64,000 bases of DNA, from assembly GCA_963170055.1 (NCBI GenBank), contig CAUJGJ010000161.1, positions 2,632,975 to 2,696,974 on the forward strand, written 5' to 3'. Below the pieces are notes generated by a model. That model saw nothing but the letters and a program-made list of their open reading frames with translations, made no database searches and had not been told where the DNA came from. Every line of letters begins with the position of its first letter. Positions within the stretch are counted from its first letter, which is position 1. This document shows, piece by piece, positions 43,251 to 53,149 of the stretch. Both the position numbers and the translations under genes were made by a program. This DNA comes from Halisarca cf. caerulea. Taxonomy: Eukaryota; Porifera; Demospongiae; Chondrillida; Halisarcidae.

Positions 43251-45650
43251 ATAAAGTTAGAAACATAACTTTAAATTTAAGCAAAGTGTAAAATTGGCAA
43301 AGTTCCTAAGATATGACAAATGAAATACTAATTTTAACTTTCTAAGAAAGTTAAGTTTAAAACGTTACAAATTTTAAATAATATTTATCGCAAAGATAAA
43401 GTTAGAAACATAACTTTAAATTTAAGCAAAGTGAAAAATTGGCAAAGTTCCTAAGATATGACGAATGAAATACTAATTTTAACTTTCTAAGAAAGTTAAG
43501 TTTAAAATGTTACAAACTTTAAATAATAGTTATCGCAAAGATAAAGTTAGAAACATAACTTTAAATTTAAGCAAAGTGTAAAATTGGCAAAGTTCCTAAG
43601 ATATGACAAATGAAATACTAATTTCAACTTTCTAAGAAAGTTAAGTTTAAAACGTTACAAATTTTAAAGAATATTTATCGCAAAGATAAAGTTAGAAACA
43701 TAACTTTAAATTTAAGCAAAGTGAAAAATTGGCAAAGTTCCTAAGATATGACAAATGAAATACTAATTTTAACTTTCTAAGAAAGTTAAGTTTAAAATGT
43801 TACAAACTTTAAATAATAGTTATCGCAAAGATAAAGTTAGAAACATAACTTTAAATTTAAGCAAAGTGTAAAATTGGCAAAGTTCCTAAGATATGACAAA
43901 TGAAATACTAATTTTAACTTTCTAAGAAAGTTAAGTTTAAAACGTTACAAATTTTAAATATTATTTATATCAAAGATAAAGTTAGAAACATAACTTTAAA
44001 TTTAAGCAAAGTGAAAAATTGGCAAAGTTCCTAAGATATGACAAATGAAATACTAATTTTAACTTTCTAAGAAAGTTAAGTTTAAAACGTTACAAATTTT
44101 AAATATTATTTATATCAAAGATAAAGTTAGAAACATAACTTTAAATTTAAGCAAAGTTTAAAATTGGCAAAGTTCCTAAGATATGACAAATGAAATACTA
44201 ATTTCAACTTTCTAAGAAAGTTTAGTTTAAAACGTTACAAATTTTAAATAATATTTATCGCAAAGACAAAGTTAGAAACATAACTTTAAAATTAGGCAAA
44301 GTGAAAAATTGGCAAAGTTCCTAAGATATGACAAATGAAATACTAATTTTAACTTTCTAAGAAAGTTAAGTTTAAAACGTTACAAACTTTAAATAATATT
44401 TATCGCAAAGATAAAGTTAGAAACATAACTTTAAATTTAAGCAAAGTGAAAAATTGGCACAGTTCCTAAGAGATGACAATTGAAATACTAATTTTAACTT
44501 TCTAAGAAAGTTAAGGTTAAAACGTTTCAAAGTTTAAATAATATTTATCGCAAAGATAAAGTTAGAAACATAACTTTAAAATATAGCAAAGTGAAAAATT
44601 GGCAGAGTTCCTAAGATATGACAAATGAAATACTAATTTTAACTTTCTAAGAAAGTTAAGTTTAAAACGTTTCAAAGTTTAAATAATATTTATCGCAAAG
44701 ATAAAGTTAGAAACATAACTTTAAATTTAAGCAAAGTGAAAAATTGGCAAAGTTCCTAAGATATGACAAATGAAATACTAATTTTAACTTTCTAAGAAAG
44801 TTAAGTTTAAAATGTTACAAACTTTAAATAATAGTTATCGCAAAGATAAAGTTAGAAACATAACTTTAAATTTAAGCAAAGTGTAAAATTGGCAAAGTTC
44901 CTAAGATATGACAAATGAAATACTAATTTTAACTTTCTAAGAAAGTTAAGTTTAAAACGTTACAAATTTTAATTTTTATTTATATCAAAGATAAAGTTAG
45001 AAACATAACTTTAAAATTAGGCAAAGTGAAAAATTGGCAAAGTTCCTAAGATACGACAAATGAAATACTAATTTTAACTTGATAAGAAAGTTAAGTTTAA
45101 AACGTTACAAACTTTAAATAATATTTATCGCAAAGATAAAGTTAGAAACATAACCTTAAATTTAAGCAAAGTGAAAAATTGGCACAGTTCCTAAGAGATG
45201 ACAATTGAAATACTAATTTTAACTTTCTAAGAAAGTTAAGGTTAAAACGTTTCAAAGTTTAAATAATATTTATCACAAAGATAAAGTTAGAAGCATAACT
45301 TTAAAATTAGGCAAAGTGAAAAATTGGCAAAGTTCTTAAGATATGACAAATGAAATACTAATTTTAACTTTCTAAGAAAGTTAAGTTTAAAACGTTACAA
45401 AGTTTAAATAATATTTATCGCAAAGATAAAGTTAGAAACATAACTTTAAAATATAGCAAAGTGAAAAATTGGCAGAGTTCCTAAGATATGACAAATGAAA
45501 TACTAATTTTAACTTTCTAAGAAAGTTAAGTTTAAAACGTTACAAACTTGAAATAAAATTTATCGCAAAGATAAAGTTAGAAACATAACTTTAAATTTAA
45601 GCAAAGTGAAAAATTGGCAAAGTTCCTAAGATATGAGAAATGAAATACTT

Positions 45651-46190
45651 TAAAACGTTACAAAGTTTAAATAATATTTATCACGAAGACAAAGTTAGAA
45701 ACATATTTTTAAAATTAGGCAAAGTGCAAAATTGGCAAAGTTAGTAAGATATGACAAATGAAATACTAATTTTAACTTTCTAAGAACGTTAAGTTTAAAA
45801 CGTTACAATGTTTTAATAATTTCTATCTCAAAGACAATGTTAGAAACTTAACTTTATAATTAGGCAAAGTGTAAAATTGGCAAAGTTCGTAAGATATGAC
45901 AAATGAAATAGTTAAGCTTCAAATGATTCAAAGTTTTAATAATTTTTATTTTAAAGAGAACGTTAGAAACATCCCTAGAAAATTAGGAACAACGTGAATT
46001 TGGCAAAGTTAGTAATGTTTTAGAAACGAAAATAGTAATTTTTACTTAGTATTAAAGTTAAGTTGAAATGTTACAATGTATTTATAAATCATATTTCAAA
46101 GATTACACTAGAAATATAACTTAAAAATTAAGAACATCACAAAATTGGCAAAGTTCATAACATGTTACAAATGGTACTTGTGTTACGTAG
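45651..46190 (+). repeat. Diverged border monomers of the satellite
   Basis: Monomer landmarks are still recognisable (GGCAAAGTT, GTTAAGTTTAAAACGTTACAA, AAACTTAACTTTATAATTAGG), but substitutions and indels accumulate quickly. At 45651 a monomer lacks the dyad segment, and by about 46000 only scattered words remain. This is the usual decay at a satellite edge, where homogenising exchange is less frequent. Confidence 0.85.
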
Positions 46191-46418
46191 CCATATATAT
46201 TCATCTAAAATTTCGAAGTTCTTTAAAGAAATTGGCCTTTGAAGTGTTTTAACTACTTCATCTTATAGCTAGTGAGTTAAAAGGCACCAATATCACTTCT
46301 AAATGCTATTAACTGTACTATGTCGCCAGTTTTCAGACGAAAACAAAACTTGCGCTAATGTATGGCGGCCATGATCTTCTGTGTCAATCTTACATATGGA
46401 GTACTACCGTACTCCATA
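46191..46418. other. Non-satellite segment splitting fossil monomers, with terminal hairpin
   Basis: About 230 bp without satellite similarity lie between two halves of degenerate satellite. The right end has a 10-bp inverted repeat, TATGGAGTAC (46395-46404) and GTACTCCATA (46409-46418), with a 4-base loop. It could be a small insertion into an old monomer. I see no coding potential and no clear target duplication. Confidence 0.4.
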
Positions 46419-46790
46419 ATGAAAGTTAAGCTTCAAATGTTGTAAAGTTTCAATAATTTTTATTGCAAAGAGAACTTTAGAAACTTAACTTTAAAATTAG
46501 GAACCGCGCAAAATAAGAAAAGTTGATAATATGTAATATAGTATCAACTTCTTCTATTTTGCACTGTTAACTTTAGCAACATTACTTTAAAGCACAGAAT
46601 TGGAAAAGTTCATCATAGCTTATAAAATGAAGATAGCAAGTTGTATTTCCTAGAAAAGTTTATTTTGAAATGTTACAATGTATTGATTATTCTTTTGCAA
46701 AAATAATGCTAGCTACATTTCTTTAAATGTAGGAACAGCGCAAAATTGGCAAAGGTCATAATATCTTATTAAATGAACATAGAGTAAGAA
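46419..46790 (+). repeat. Fossil satellite monomers outside the array
   Basis: The stretch near 46422-46535 reads as a heavily mutated monomer (GAAAGTTAAGCTTCAAATG, TTTTTATTGCAAAGAG, TAGAAACTTAACTTTAAAATTAGG). The stretch at 46570-46770 holds one or two more (AATTGGAAAAGTTCATCATAG, TGAAATGTTACAATGTATTG, GCGCAAAATTGGCAAAGGTC). They indicate that the array once extended further right. Confidence 0.7.
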
Positions 46791-47816
46791 ATTACAATTG
46801 GGCCAGATACAAATTTAGACACCCGACACTTCGTACTGATAAAGGCTATGAACTTACATCTCCCATCAATCATAACCTTCTATATGTACTGGCTGCAGTA
46901 AAAAGTTTAGGTGCTTCTGTTGTACCTTTCAGGAATAGGAGTGATTCATCTCCTGTGACCAAATTATTGAATATTTTTTTGCCGCTTGTATGTAATATTT
47001 GTCCTACTTGATTTGGAAGACTCTGAAACATTCATACCAAATCACAATGTATACCCCTTAATCTGATATAAAATTTCAGCTCCAAAGTGTTCAAGCAGGT
47101 TAGGTTGAAACAGATGATGTCACATACACTTGAAATCTGGCCTTGTGCAAAGTATTTAAAATTTCTTTGCAAAGATAACTTTAACGAATTGCTTGTCCCG
47201 TCTATTTGCATCCCCCCACTTTAACGAATTGCTGGTCCCGTCTATTTGCATTTACCCCCCAAAGTTAGCCGTTTCGTACCCATCCAAGATTCGAGGGTGC
47301 TCAAGTAAGTAATATGAGTCACTTATGAGATTAAACATGTCTAAACTATAGACGCATTCACGTTTAAATAAGAAATATAGACTACTAACTACAGGCAACA
47401 ACAATGTGTCAGAACGCAAATAAGTAAACGATGACAACTAAACATAAGTGACAAGCATACCAGTAGCCTTTCTGATCCAATCACAAGCCAGTTTGGCGAA
47501 TGTTCCCTCACAAATACGGCATGTGGCAACACGTGTCAGAGCGCAAATTAGTAAACAATGTTAGAATGTTATTGTAAACAATGTTATTGTCTATGTTATT
47601 TTACAGTGTTCTAACCAGCCCTTTTAAGGAGGGTGGGCCACCCTCCTTGAAGTTTGGGTTAAAACATTTTTTTTTCTCTAAGTAGAGTCATTCCTTCTTT
47701 GTTCAGATACTTTTCTTAGTCAATAGATTAGGTAAAACTGACACTGTGCATGGTATACACTTGGAGCGCATTTCCTCCATTACAAAATATTAAATAATAT
47801 AGAAGTGAAAACATTA
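46791..47816. other. Intergenic stretch, no gene recognised
   Basis: There is no convincing ORF. It contains a tandem 40-bp direct repeat (47178 and 47218), a loosely repeated word GTGTCAGA(A/G)CGCAAAT near 47405 and 47534, and an 11-bp-arm palindrome with one central base at 47626-47648 (AAGGAGGGTGG / CCACCCTCCTT). It looks like decayed repeat DNA. Confidence 0.5.
47178..47256 (+). repeat. Tandem 40-bp direct repeat, two copies
   Basis: The phrase ACTTTAACGAATTGCT followed by GTCCCGTCTATTTGCAT starts at 47178 and again at 47218. It differs at one base (TTG/TGG) and is followed by C-tracts both times. It is a simple two-copy tandem duplication. Confidence 0.85.
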
Positions 47817-47936
47817 TATGACAGCTGTGCACTAGCCTACTATTGGCTTATACACAAATGCCACCCTCTTTCATTTTTTCTCTGGTAACCACCCTGTTGT
47901 AAACGATGCTAGAATGTTATTAGTAAGTAATGTTAG
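47817..47936 (+). repeat. Dispersed repeat X, copy 1 (keeps the empty MITE target site)
   Basis: This stretch is the reverse complement of 58606-58702 joined to 59254-59279. Shared parts include CAGCTGTGCACTAGCCTACT, ATACACAAATGCCACCCTCT and the phrase GTTGTAAACGATG(C)TAGAATGTTATTAG with few changes. The TA at 47841-47842 is the unoccupied site into which the 551-bp MITE inserted in copy 2. The family is unidentified and no coding potential is seen. Confidence 0.85.
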
Positions 47937-47978
47937 GGGGCCAGGGCCCCCCTGACCCGCCCTGGTTCCTACGCCTAT

Positions 47979-48076
<98 letters not shown>

Positions 48077-48102
48077 TATGTGTTTTGTACATGTGTGTGT
48101 GC
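47979..48102 (+). repeat. (TG)n microsatellite
   Basis: Nearly pure TG dinucleotide repeats with a few TATG, GAGTG and TTTG interruptions. Long TG tracts can adopt Z-DNA. The apparent poly-Thr-His and poly-Cys-Val ORFs here come from the repeat. A shorter TG tract lies at 48250-48267. Confidence 0.97.
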
Positions 48103-48271
48103 ACCAGTAGTTGACGAGTGTTGTTGGCTATAAAGCAGAAGATTTATCCCCTGAGAACAAGAGCAGAGATGGTCACCACCAAAATGAATTGGCCATATTG
48201 AAATATTTGGGCGTCGCTAGCAATGGTTTGAAATTTATTCAGGATTTAATTGTGTGTGTGTGTGTGTTGGG

Positions 48272-49835
48272 GGGGAAACCACATCATTATTCAATAGAAG
48301 TACACGCGTAATATGGTATATAATGGTGTGAATACAAAACAGAGCCTCGGACACAGGGGTGAAACACAGTGTTAAAACTGAACAAAACCCTGGCAAGGCA
48401 GGAAAAAAGAAAGAGAAAGAGAAGAAAAAAAAGATAATAACAAGCTACTAAATTGAACAGTTATAGAGACCATTCAGGTATCGATCTTGCTCTGAATATA
48501 GTATGGCTCCCGGAGATTGCTACCTTTGAAGCTCTCTCAAGGACCACCCGTCTGTCTTTAGATGAGGACTTTGGAGCAGCACATTTGAGGCTAGCATAGG
48601 CCTGGTCCGTATAGTGGTCTAGACAGCCAATCTCAATAGTGAGCAACTGCACTTGAAAGCCAAGTTGGTGGAGGTCAGAAGCGAGGAATTGGTAGTTGGC
48701 TTTGTTCTGCTTTCTGTTCCTAGCATTGCTGATGCTGGATGTGGAGTTCAAGGAACAATAAGTTCAAGGATGGTAACATTCTTATCTTCCACAATACAGA
48801 TGTCAGGCCGGGCCGGAGTGCTGATTAAGGATGGTGGAACAGTTGCAGGTGGAGATTCAACTGCTCTGTGGTTTGGACAGTCAGCGAAAACTTTTGCAGA
48901 CGGGTTGAACTGCTCGAGGAAGGGAAGCAGTTGGGCCAATACTAGGTCAATGACATGCCTATATGTGTATCGACCCTGCATCAAACTGACTGAGCAGCAG
49001 CTCAAGATGTGCTGAGCATTGCAGTAAGGGTAGCTGCACAAGGGGCACTTCTTGCTAGGGCAATAGCCCCAGTGAGCTAGGGATGCTGGGCTAGGGAGGC
49101 AATCACAGCTTGCTCGAAGGACGAACGATAGATGGCCCTCTGGCATGCCAATGAGTAGGCGCTGCCAGAGGTGGTCTTCAGAACCGAGTGGTAAGACCTC
49201 AAGTAGTTTAGATTGCACTTCTAGTTGCTGGAGATGGGATTCCCATGAACATGCATACTTCTCTGCAATAGCCTTTTTACATGATGATAGAATTTGGGAT
49301 CTCTTTGATGGCTGCTGGTCAGCTGTTCCTTGTGAGATAGTGTGGAGGAAGCGGTCAATGTAGTCGTTGTCCAAGTGGGAATCCTTGAGGTATGGTGGAG
49401 AATTCAAAGCTGGGACACAATCCAAGACTAATTGGTCGCAGGAGTGCAGGATGATATTCAGCAAAGTGGCCTTTGATTCTTTAAGGAGCTGTGGAAGAAA
49501 CTTCAAGTTAATGCTGTTTTGGTGGTATAAGACTGCCAAAGTTGTACATCGTGGCAGATTCAGCCACTTCTTGAGATGGCGAGTGAGGAAACGTTGTAAC
49601 AAAGCAATGCTGCTCTTGGGAAGGTCATTGACCATAAGGTGGAATTGGACTGATGGAAGGATGACATGGTGCAGGATCCATGTTTTGTATTCTCCCCGAA
49701 TTTGGCAACCATCAACAGCAGTTACTTGATCAATTATCATCTTCTTCAGACGGGAGACAGCATGCTTGGCGGTAGATTTGGGGCAGTGGGCAACAACCTT
49801 ACCTAGAAATTTTGTGGGTTGGTCAGCAATATTCC
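48272..49835 (-). pseudogene. 3' part of endonuclease-type (R2-group-like) non-LTR retrotransposon, frameshifted
   Basis: The minus frame from 49835 to 48748 encodes the C-terminal part of a reverse-transcriptase polyprotein: post-RT thumb-like region (PTKFLGKVV; RGEYKTWILHHVILP; LKKWLNLPR), a CCHC knuckle (CPLC..NAQHILSC), then a PD-(D/E)xK-type endonuclease start (ARPDICIVEDKNVTILELIVP). At 48748 a one-base deletion turns the expected VPWNS into VP-stop; the endonuclease continues in the next frame to about 48461 (NARNRKQNKANYQFLASDL; LTIEIGCLDHYT). The second copy at 60.2 kb reads VPWNS intact, which supports the frameshift. The 3' untranslated part to about 48272 matches that copy in short words (CTCGGACACA / CTCAGACACG; GGCAAGGCAG). 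The element is interrupted at 49836 by the DNA transposon and is 5'-truncated. Exact clade not assigned. Confidence 0.85.
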
Positions 49836-49837
49836 TA

Positions 49838-50172
49838 GAGGAAAAAATGGAAGTTCAGCCAAATGAAAATTCAGCCACCCTGTTCTCAACGAAGGCAGAG
49901 CGTATTAATGTCCAATCAAGTACAAATATGGATAATCTCAATCCTGATTGTTAACCAAACTTTGCCAGCTAAGCGTTTCAGATGCGTGAAAAAACGGGCA
50001 TATTTGTAACGTGGCCGTAAAGATAGAGATTCGGCACAAAAAATATAAGTTCGTTCAGCGCTATCTTTCTCAGCGATAATTTTCTAAAACTATTTCAAAC
50101 TTACAAATATCACACTCAGATATGTCAGCTACAACGTACTTGTTTTTTGCTGTCGTGGCTTCCTCATTCGCG
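49838..50172 (+). repeat. Left terminal inverted repeat of the composite transposon
   Basis: The outer 236 bp (49838-50073) match the reverse complement of 55741-55976 with two mismatches seen by eye. Similarity then continues with more changes to about 50172 (for example CAGCTACAACGTACTTG). Such long TIRs are unusual for pogo elements, which normally have short ones. It contains a CENP-B-box-like 17-mer at 49878-49894 (minus strand). Confidence 0.93.
49878..49894 (-). promoter_or_regulatory. CENP-B-box-like motif in left TIR
   Basis: Read on the minus strand the 17-mer is CTTCGTTGAGAACAGGG. The mammalian CENP-B box (YTTCGTTGGAARCGGGA) matches at 13 of 17 positions, and 7 of the 9 essential bases are kept. 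The changes are at positions 9, 10, 14 and 17. It starts 40 bp inside the element end, exactly as on the right side. It is a candidate transposase-binding site; binding is inferred. Confidence 0.5.
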
Positions 50173-51003
50173 GTGCACCAAGCGGTAGAACTACACTAAT
50201 TGACATTCGGCCATAGAAAAAGAACCGTTTTATGGAATTACTTGTTAAATTTTCGAGTGAAGTGTCTGATTCATCGTTTATCTTGGATCTTGCAGCACAC
50301 CATGGCTATTTCCTTATGTTCAATGAATATAGCCGATCTTGTCAAACAATATAAAGCATCACGGTACTGCATGATGATCATTACGCAACTGGGATCACGT
50401 GATCAGGCGTTGTTTCAGTAGGAAATTCATGGAGTAGATTTACTAGGCTCTTTCTTTGTCCAGGTATGATTATAATACATCTATTCATGTACTTGTTTGT
50501 CACTGACAGAAATATTATGTATTTGATCACCCTGTGGCTAGTCACCAATAACTACAGCCATAGACCATAATACTTAAAAAAACTGGGTAAGTCATGCGGA
50601 ATCGTATAATACATTCCAATCGAACTGAGCCCTTGATCTTTATAGCAGCTCATGCACTAGAACCAACCATTACTTTTCTAATGTATACAGAACAGAAATG
50701 TGGTATATCAATCAATATTGTACTTTCACATAGGTCTTTCTCTTACAGGTGTTAATGTGGTTCATTCACATGCATATAGCATTTGGCAGCATTTCAAACC
50801 ATTTGCAAGCAATTGGAGAGTGAAAATGCTGGGCCGGGGCCACTGAACCAAGTTTTACATATCTTTTACAACATAAGCAGGCTATTAGAAAGAGGAATAC
50901 AACAGTAAAAAGCAAAACAAAACCCAAAATATTGACATAAGAATCCAGCTAGGACATGTATGTAAAAACTCAAGAGATACTGAAAACTGCTCAGCTTTAG
51001 GCA
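50173..51003. other. Non-coding part of transposon between left TIR and gene 3' end
   Basis: About 830 bp of AT-rich sequence with only a short, unconvincing ORF (50200-50421, plus). It should hold the 3' untranslated region of the minus-strand gene. I see no clear AATAAA-type signal that I would commit to. Confidence 0.5.
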
Positions 51004-51671
51004 TTACAACTTCTGTGATCTTTTGGCGGGGAATTTCGATCGAAATTCTTGCGGTTTGGGGACTAACTGTGGAATGTCCTCGTATGTGCATGCTTTGCAT
51101 TTCCATTCAATTCCCTTCATTCTTCTAGTATGGCTGATCCCCACACAACTCTTGTGGTACCACCCATCGCATGTATCACATTGCACCATGGATTGATCAT
51201 AACTCTCTGGCATCTTGCACATACAGAATACTTCGATGTTGATGTCCACAGGACTTGATGGTTTTGGCACTTTCTTTGATTTCTGCGGAAAGGGGTGTAT
51301 GGATCCACGCTCCAGACAGTCTTTAAAATGGTTTTTCATCATTGTTTGATCAAACCTAGCTTTGCCAGGATCCTTGCCATAGCAGATATCAGTTGCATAG
51401 GCAACTGCGAAGAGCCCACAGTCTTCCGTGCCTGGTAACTGTTGTTGTACAGCAACCTTTTTTACTTTCACTGTATCTCCTGTATACTTGCCATAGATCT
51501 TACATATTTGTAACTCGACCATCCTTTCAAGCCCCAGCGGATCACCACCTAATCCCCATAGACTGTCAAACAACAGAACTTGCTTTTCTGCTAGATCCAA
51601 TCTGAATGATCTGGTTCCTTTGTGGTCGGTCCGTGTATCAAGTGCAGTGCATACCCAGTGTTTGGAAGCTC
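51004..51671 (-). CDS. Last exon: Ulp1/C48 protease catalytic core plus PHD finger
   Basis: This exon encodes the catalytic half of a Ulp1-like (peptidase C48) cysteine protease followed by a PHD zinc finger. Ulp1 proteases cleave SUMO/NEDD8-type conjugates. The triad is visible: His in KHWVCTAL, Asp in LLFDSLWG, and Gln plus Cys in QQQLPGTEDCGLFA. After a linker, a C4HC3 PHD follows: FCMC, QCDTCDGWYHKSC, WKCKAC. PHD fingers commonly read histone H3 tails. The 3' splice site TACTCTACAG/GAGCTTCC defines the start at 51671. The open frame continues upstream to 51705, but that part is intron. Joining to the previous exon restores ILHTG-ASKHW, the usual approach to the catalytic His. The frame ends at the stop at 51004, followed only by a short basic tail. 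Domain identity is strong; the substrate is unknown. Confidence 0.85.
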
Positions 51672-51938
51672 CTGTAGAGTATATAGATGCAGAAGTTCTA
51701 TTCAATTAGTGTCATGGTGATTAATCTTGCAACAGTTAGGTTATGTATAAGCAATTTTATATGTTTCTAATGAGTATACTTTATAATAGTATTCTCTATA
51801 ATGTAGCAACATGGGGCAATGAAAGTACTAGTGTATATGATATAAATTATGACCATTGCACCATTATAGTCTATAGTACTACTCTTAGGCTACAAAATTG
51901 ATTGAATCATGGATTAATATTATAATAATAAAACTAAC
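51672..51938 (-). other. Intron between Ulp1 exons (267 bp)
   Basis: Minus-strand donor G/GTTAGTTT at 51939/51938 and acceptor CTCTACAG/GAG at 51672/51671. Splicing is phase-compatible (CAT ACT G + GA GCT) and gives HTGASKHW across the junction. The intron contains stops in frame. Confidence 0.75.
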
Positions 51939-52211
51939 CAGTATGCAAAATCTGTACTGCCAATCCTTTTGAGGTCATGTGCACTGGTTCGAACATCAGC
52001 AGTCTACCTAATGTCACATCTTGAAAGCTCAAATATCCTGCAAACTGTTTGGCAAGGAGATCTTATGCTGCATTCATGAGGGAGTCGGTTAGTTCATCTC
52101 CACTCATCAACCTCAATAAATCGGATTTTGCGAGTTTCAGTTCCTTTATCCACCATTCTGGCCTAACTGAAGGTGGAGTATTTTGCCCATCATCCACAAT
52201 GAGTACATGAA
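51939..52211 (-). pseudogene. Exon with N-terminal part of Ulp1 domain, broken by TAA
   Basis: The exon begins after acceptor TTTTTCCTGTAG at 52211 and reads through PEWWIKELKLAKSDLLRLMSG, then DELTDSLMNAA, a TAA stop at 52063-52065, and DLLAKQFAGYLSFQDV to ILHTG. Related Ulp1-like proteins have the pattern D...L.SG.WLTD.LINAAQ.LL at this place, so the stop most likely replaces Gln (CAA to TAA). Apart from that codon the exon is open and in phase with both neighbours. The protease and PHD finger could therefore be made only by read-through, by editing, or in a sister copy. Splice sites are inferred by eye. Confidence 0.75.
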
Positions 52212-52430
52212 CTACAGGAAAAATATGACATTGCCTATAGTATAATACAAAATAGCAATTACAATTAATGCTGTCCATATTGGTATTCATACATGCATAT
52301 ACCATGAAATTGCGTAAAGTTTGAAATTCCTACGTAATAATTGTATATTATTTTTTACATAAAGTTGGAGTCAGAGAATATAGTCCAGAGGGGTATGTTC
52401 TGATACCAACTGACTGTGCATGCATGCATA

Positions 52431-52431
52431 T

Positions 52432-52468
<37 letters not shown>

Positions 52469-52488
52469 GTATATATATGTATGTATAC
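52431..52488. repeat. (TA)n microsatellite in an intron of the transposon gene
   Basis: Runs of TATATA with TATG interruptions, inside the proposed intron between 52212 and 52723. Confidence 0.9.
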
Positions 52489-52723
52489 AGTTACTGTTAC
52501 AGTAGGACAACAGGTACGTACTTTATACCGGCCATCAAAATGATGCTGCATGCATACAATCTGTACGTTAACCTGGCATACTGATGTTAACCACATGTTC
52601 TATGAAGAGTCATGCAAACACAAATGCATGTGAATGAATTCCATTCCAAAATAAACTAATTTTCATTTCTGTTTGTGGAAAACAGGATAGCTTGCTTTAT
52701 ATCATTTATGTGCATATATATAC

Positions 52724-52810
52724 CTGCTTCACAATGTTCATCTGTGTAAACATCATTTAGAGGAATTTCCACTGGCTTCGATTTAATCCTTGTGCTACAG
52801 TTGTTGGTGC
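52724..52810 (-). CDS. Small internal exon linking transposase to Ulp1 part
   Basis: An 87-nt open segment bounded on the minus strand by a pyrimidine-rich acceptor TTTCTCTTGCAG/GCACC and a donor GAAGCAG/GTATATATATG. It encodes 29 residues containing CSTRIKSKPVEIPLNDVY and TDEHCEA. The reading phase matches both sides: the transposase exon ends with G and this exon opens with GC ACC (GGC ACC); it ends with G and the next exon opens TT CAT (GTT CAT). No known domain is recognised. It is too short to identify alone, and the case rests on the splice sites and phase. Confidence 0.65.
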
Positions 52811-53149
52811 CTGCAAGAGAAATGTTGAAGCATATATGCACTGTCACCTTAGATCATGAAATTTACATGTACAATGCCATGATCTTAATTATTTAAGTTA
52901 ATCATGTGGGCCATCTGGGTGAGTACAATGTTATATGTTTATATTTTTTTCTTCAAGGTTGACTAATTAATTGGCAAATCAGTCCACTGGCGATTATAAA
53001 GGCACAACTATAGACTGAATTGTAGAGACTCTGAGTATAAAGGAGAATTTCCAAATCAGCATTAATATGTGATTAAATCACAAATTTAACATCATAACCT
53101 ATTGTACGAGTGATTATCAGATTACTAGGGACTATATATATTATATTAC
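52811..53149 (-). other. Intron after the transposase exon (339 bp)
   Basis: Donor GAAG/GTAATATA at 53150/53149 and acceptor TCTCTTGCAG/GCACC at 52811/52810. Read-through of the donor adds 24 codons to the transposase and then a stop at 53073, so retention versus splicing would switch between a transposase alone and the fusion protein. Confidence 0.65.

Larger units (their letters stand above)
1..45650 (+). repeat. Satellite array, 145-bp AT-rich monomer, head to tail
   Basis: The block is built from one monomer repeated in the same orientation. Successive GCAAAGTTCC landmarks at 5311, 5456, 30120, 30265, 30410 and 30555 give a 145-bp period. A hand count of one consensus gives 32 G/C in 145. 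Each typical monomer has TGGCAAAGTTCCTAAG, a dyad around AACTTTCTAAGAAAGTT, an AACGTT hexamer and TTATCGCAAAGATA. Subtypes differ at AACATAACTTT / AACTTGGCTT / AAGATAACTAT / AACTTAACTT, at CGTTACAAAC / CGTTAATAAC, and at CTTTCTAAG / CTTCATAAG. I found no gene, transposon or other break inside, and no open frame of 60 codons. The array starts before base 1, so its full length is unknown. Size, homogeneity and higher-order structure are typical of centromeric or heterochromatic satellites, but centromere identity is not shown by sequence. Confidence 0.97.

Noticed and set aside
1..45650. CRISPR-like repeat/spacer array
   Set aside because: The whole 145-bp unit is conserved, with no unique spacers, and there are no cas genes. 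It is a eukaryotic satellite.
1..45650. CENP-B box inside the satellite monomer
   Set aside because: I looked for TTCG....A..CGGG in the consensus and its complement. The monomer has almost no C/G clusters and no such match.
47871..48133. ORFs rich in Thr-His or Cys-Val on both strands
   Set aside because: Translations of the (TG)n microsatellite; the same applies to those at 56143-56830.
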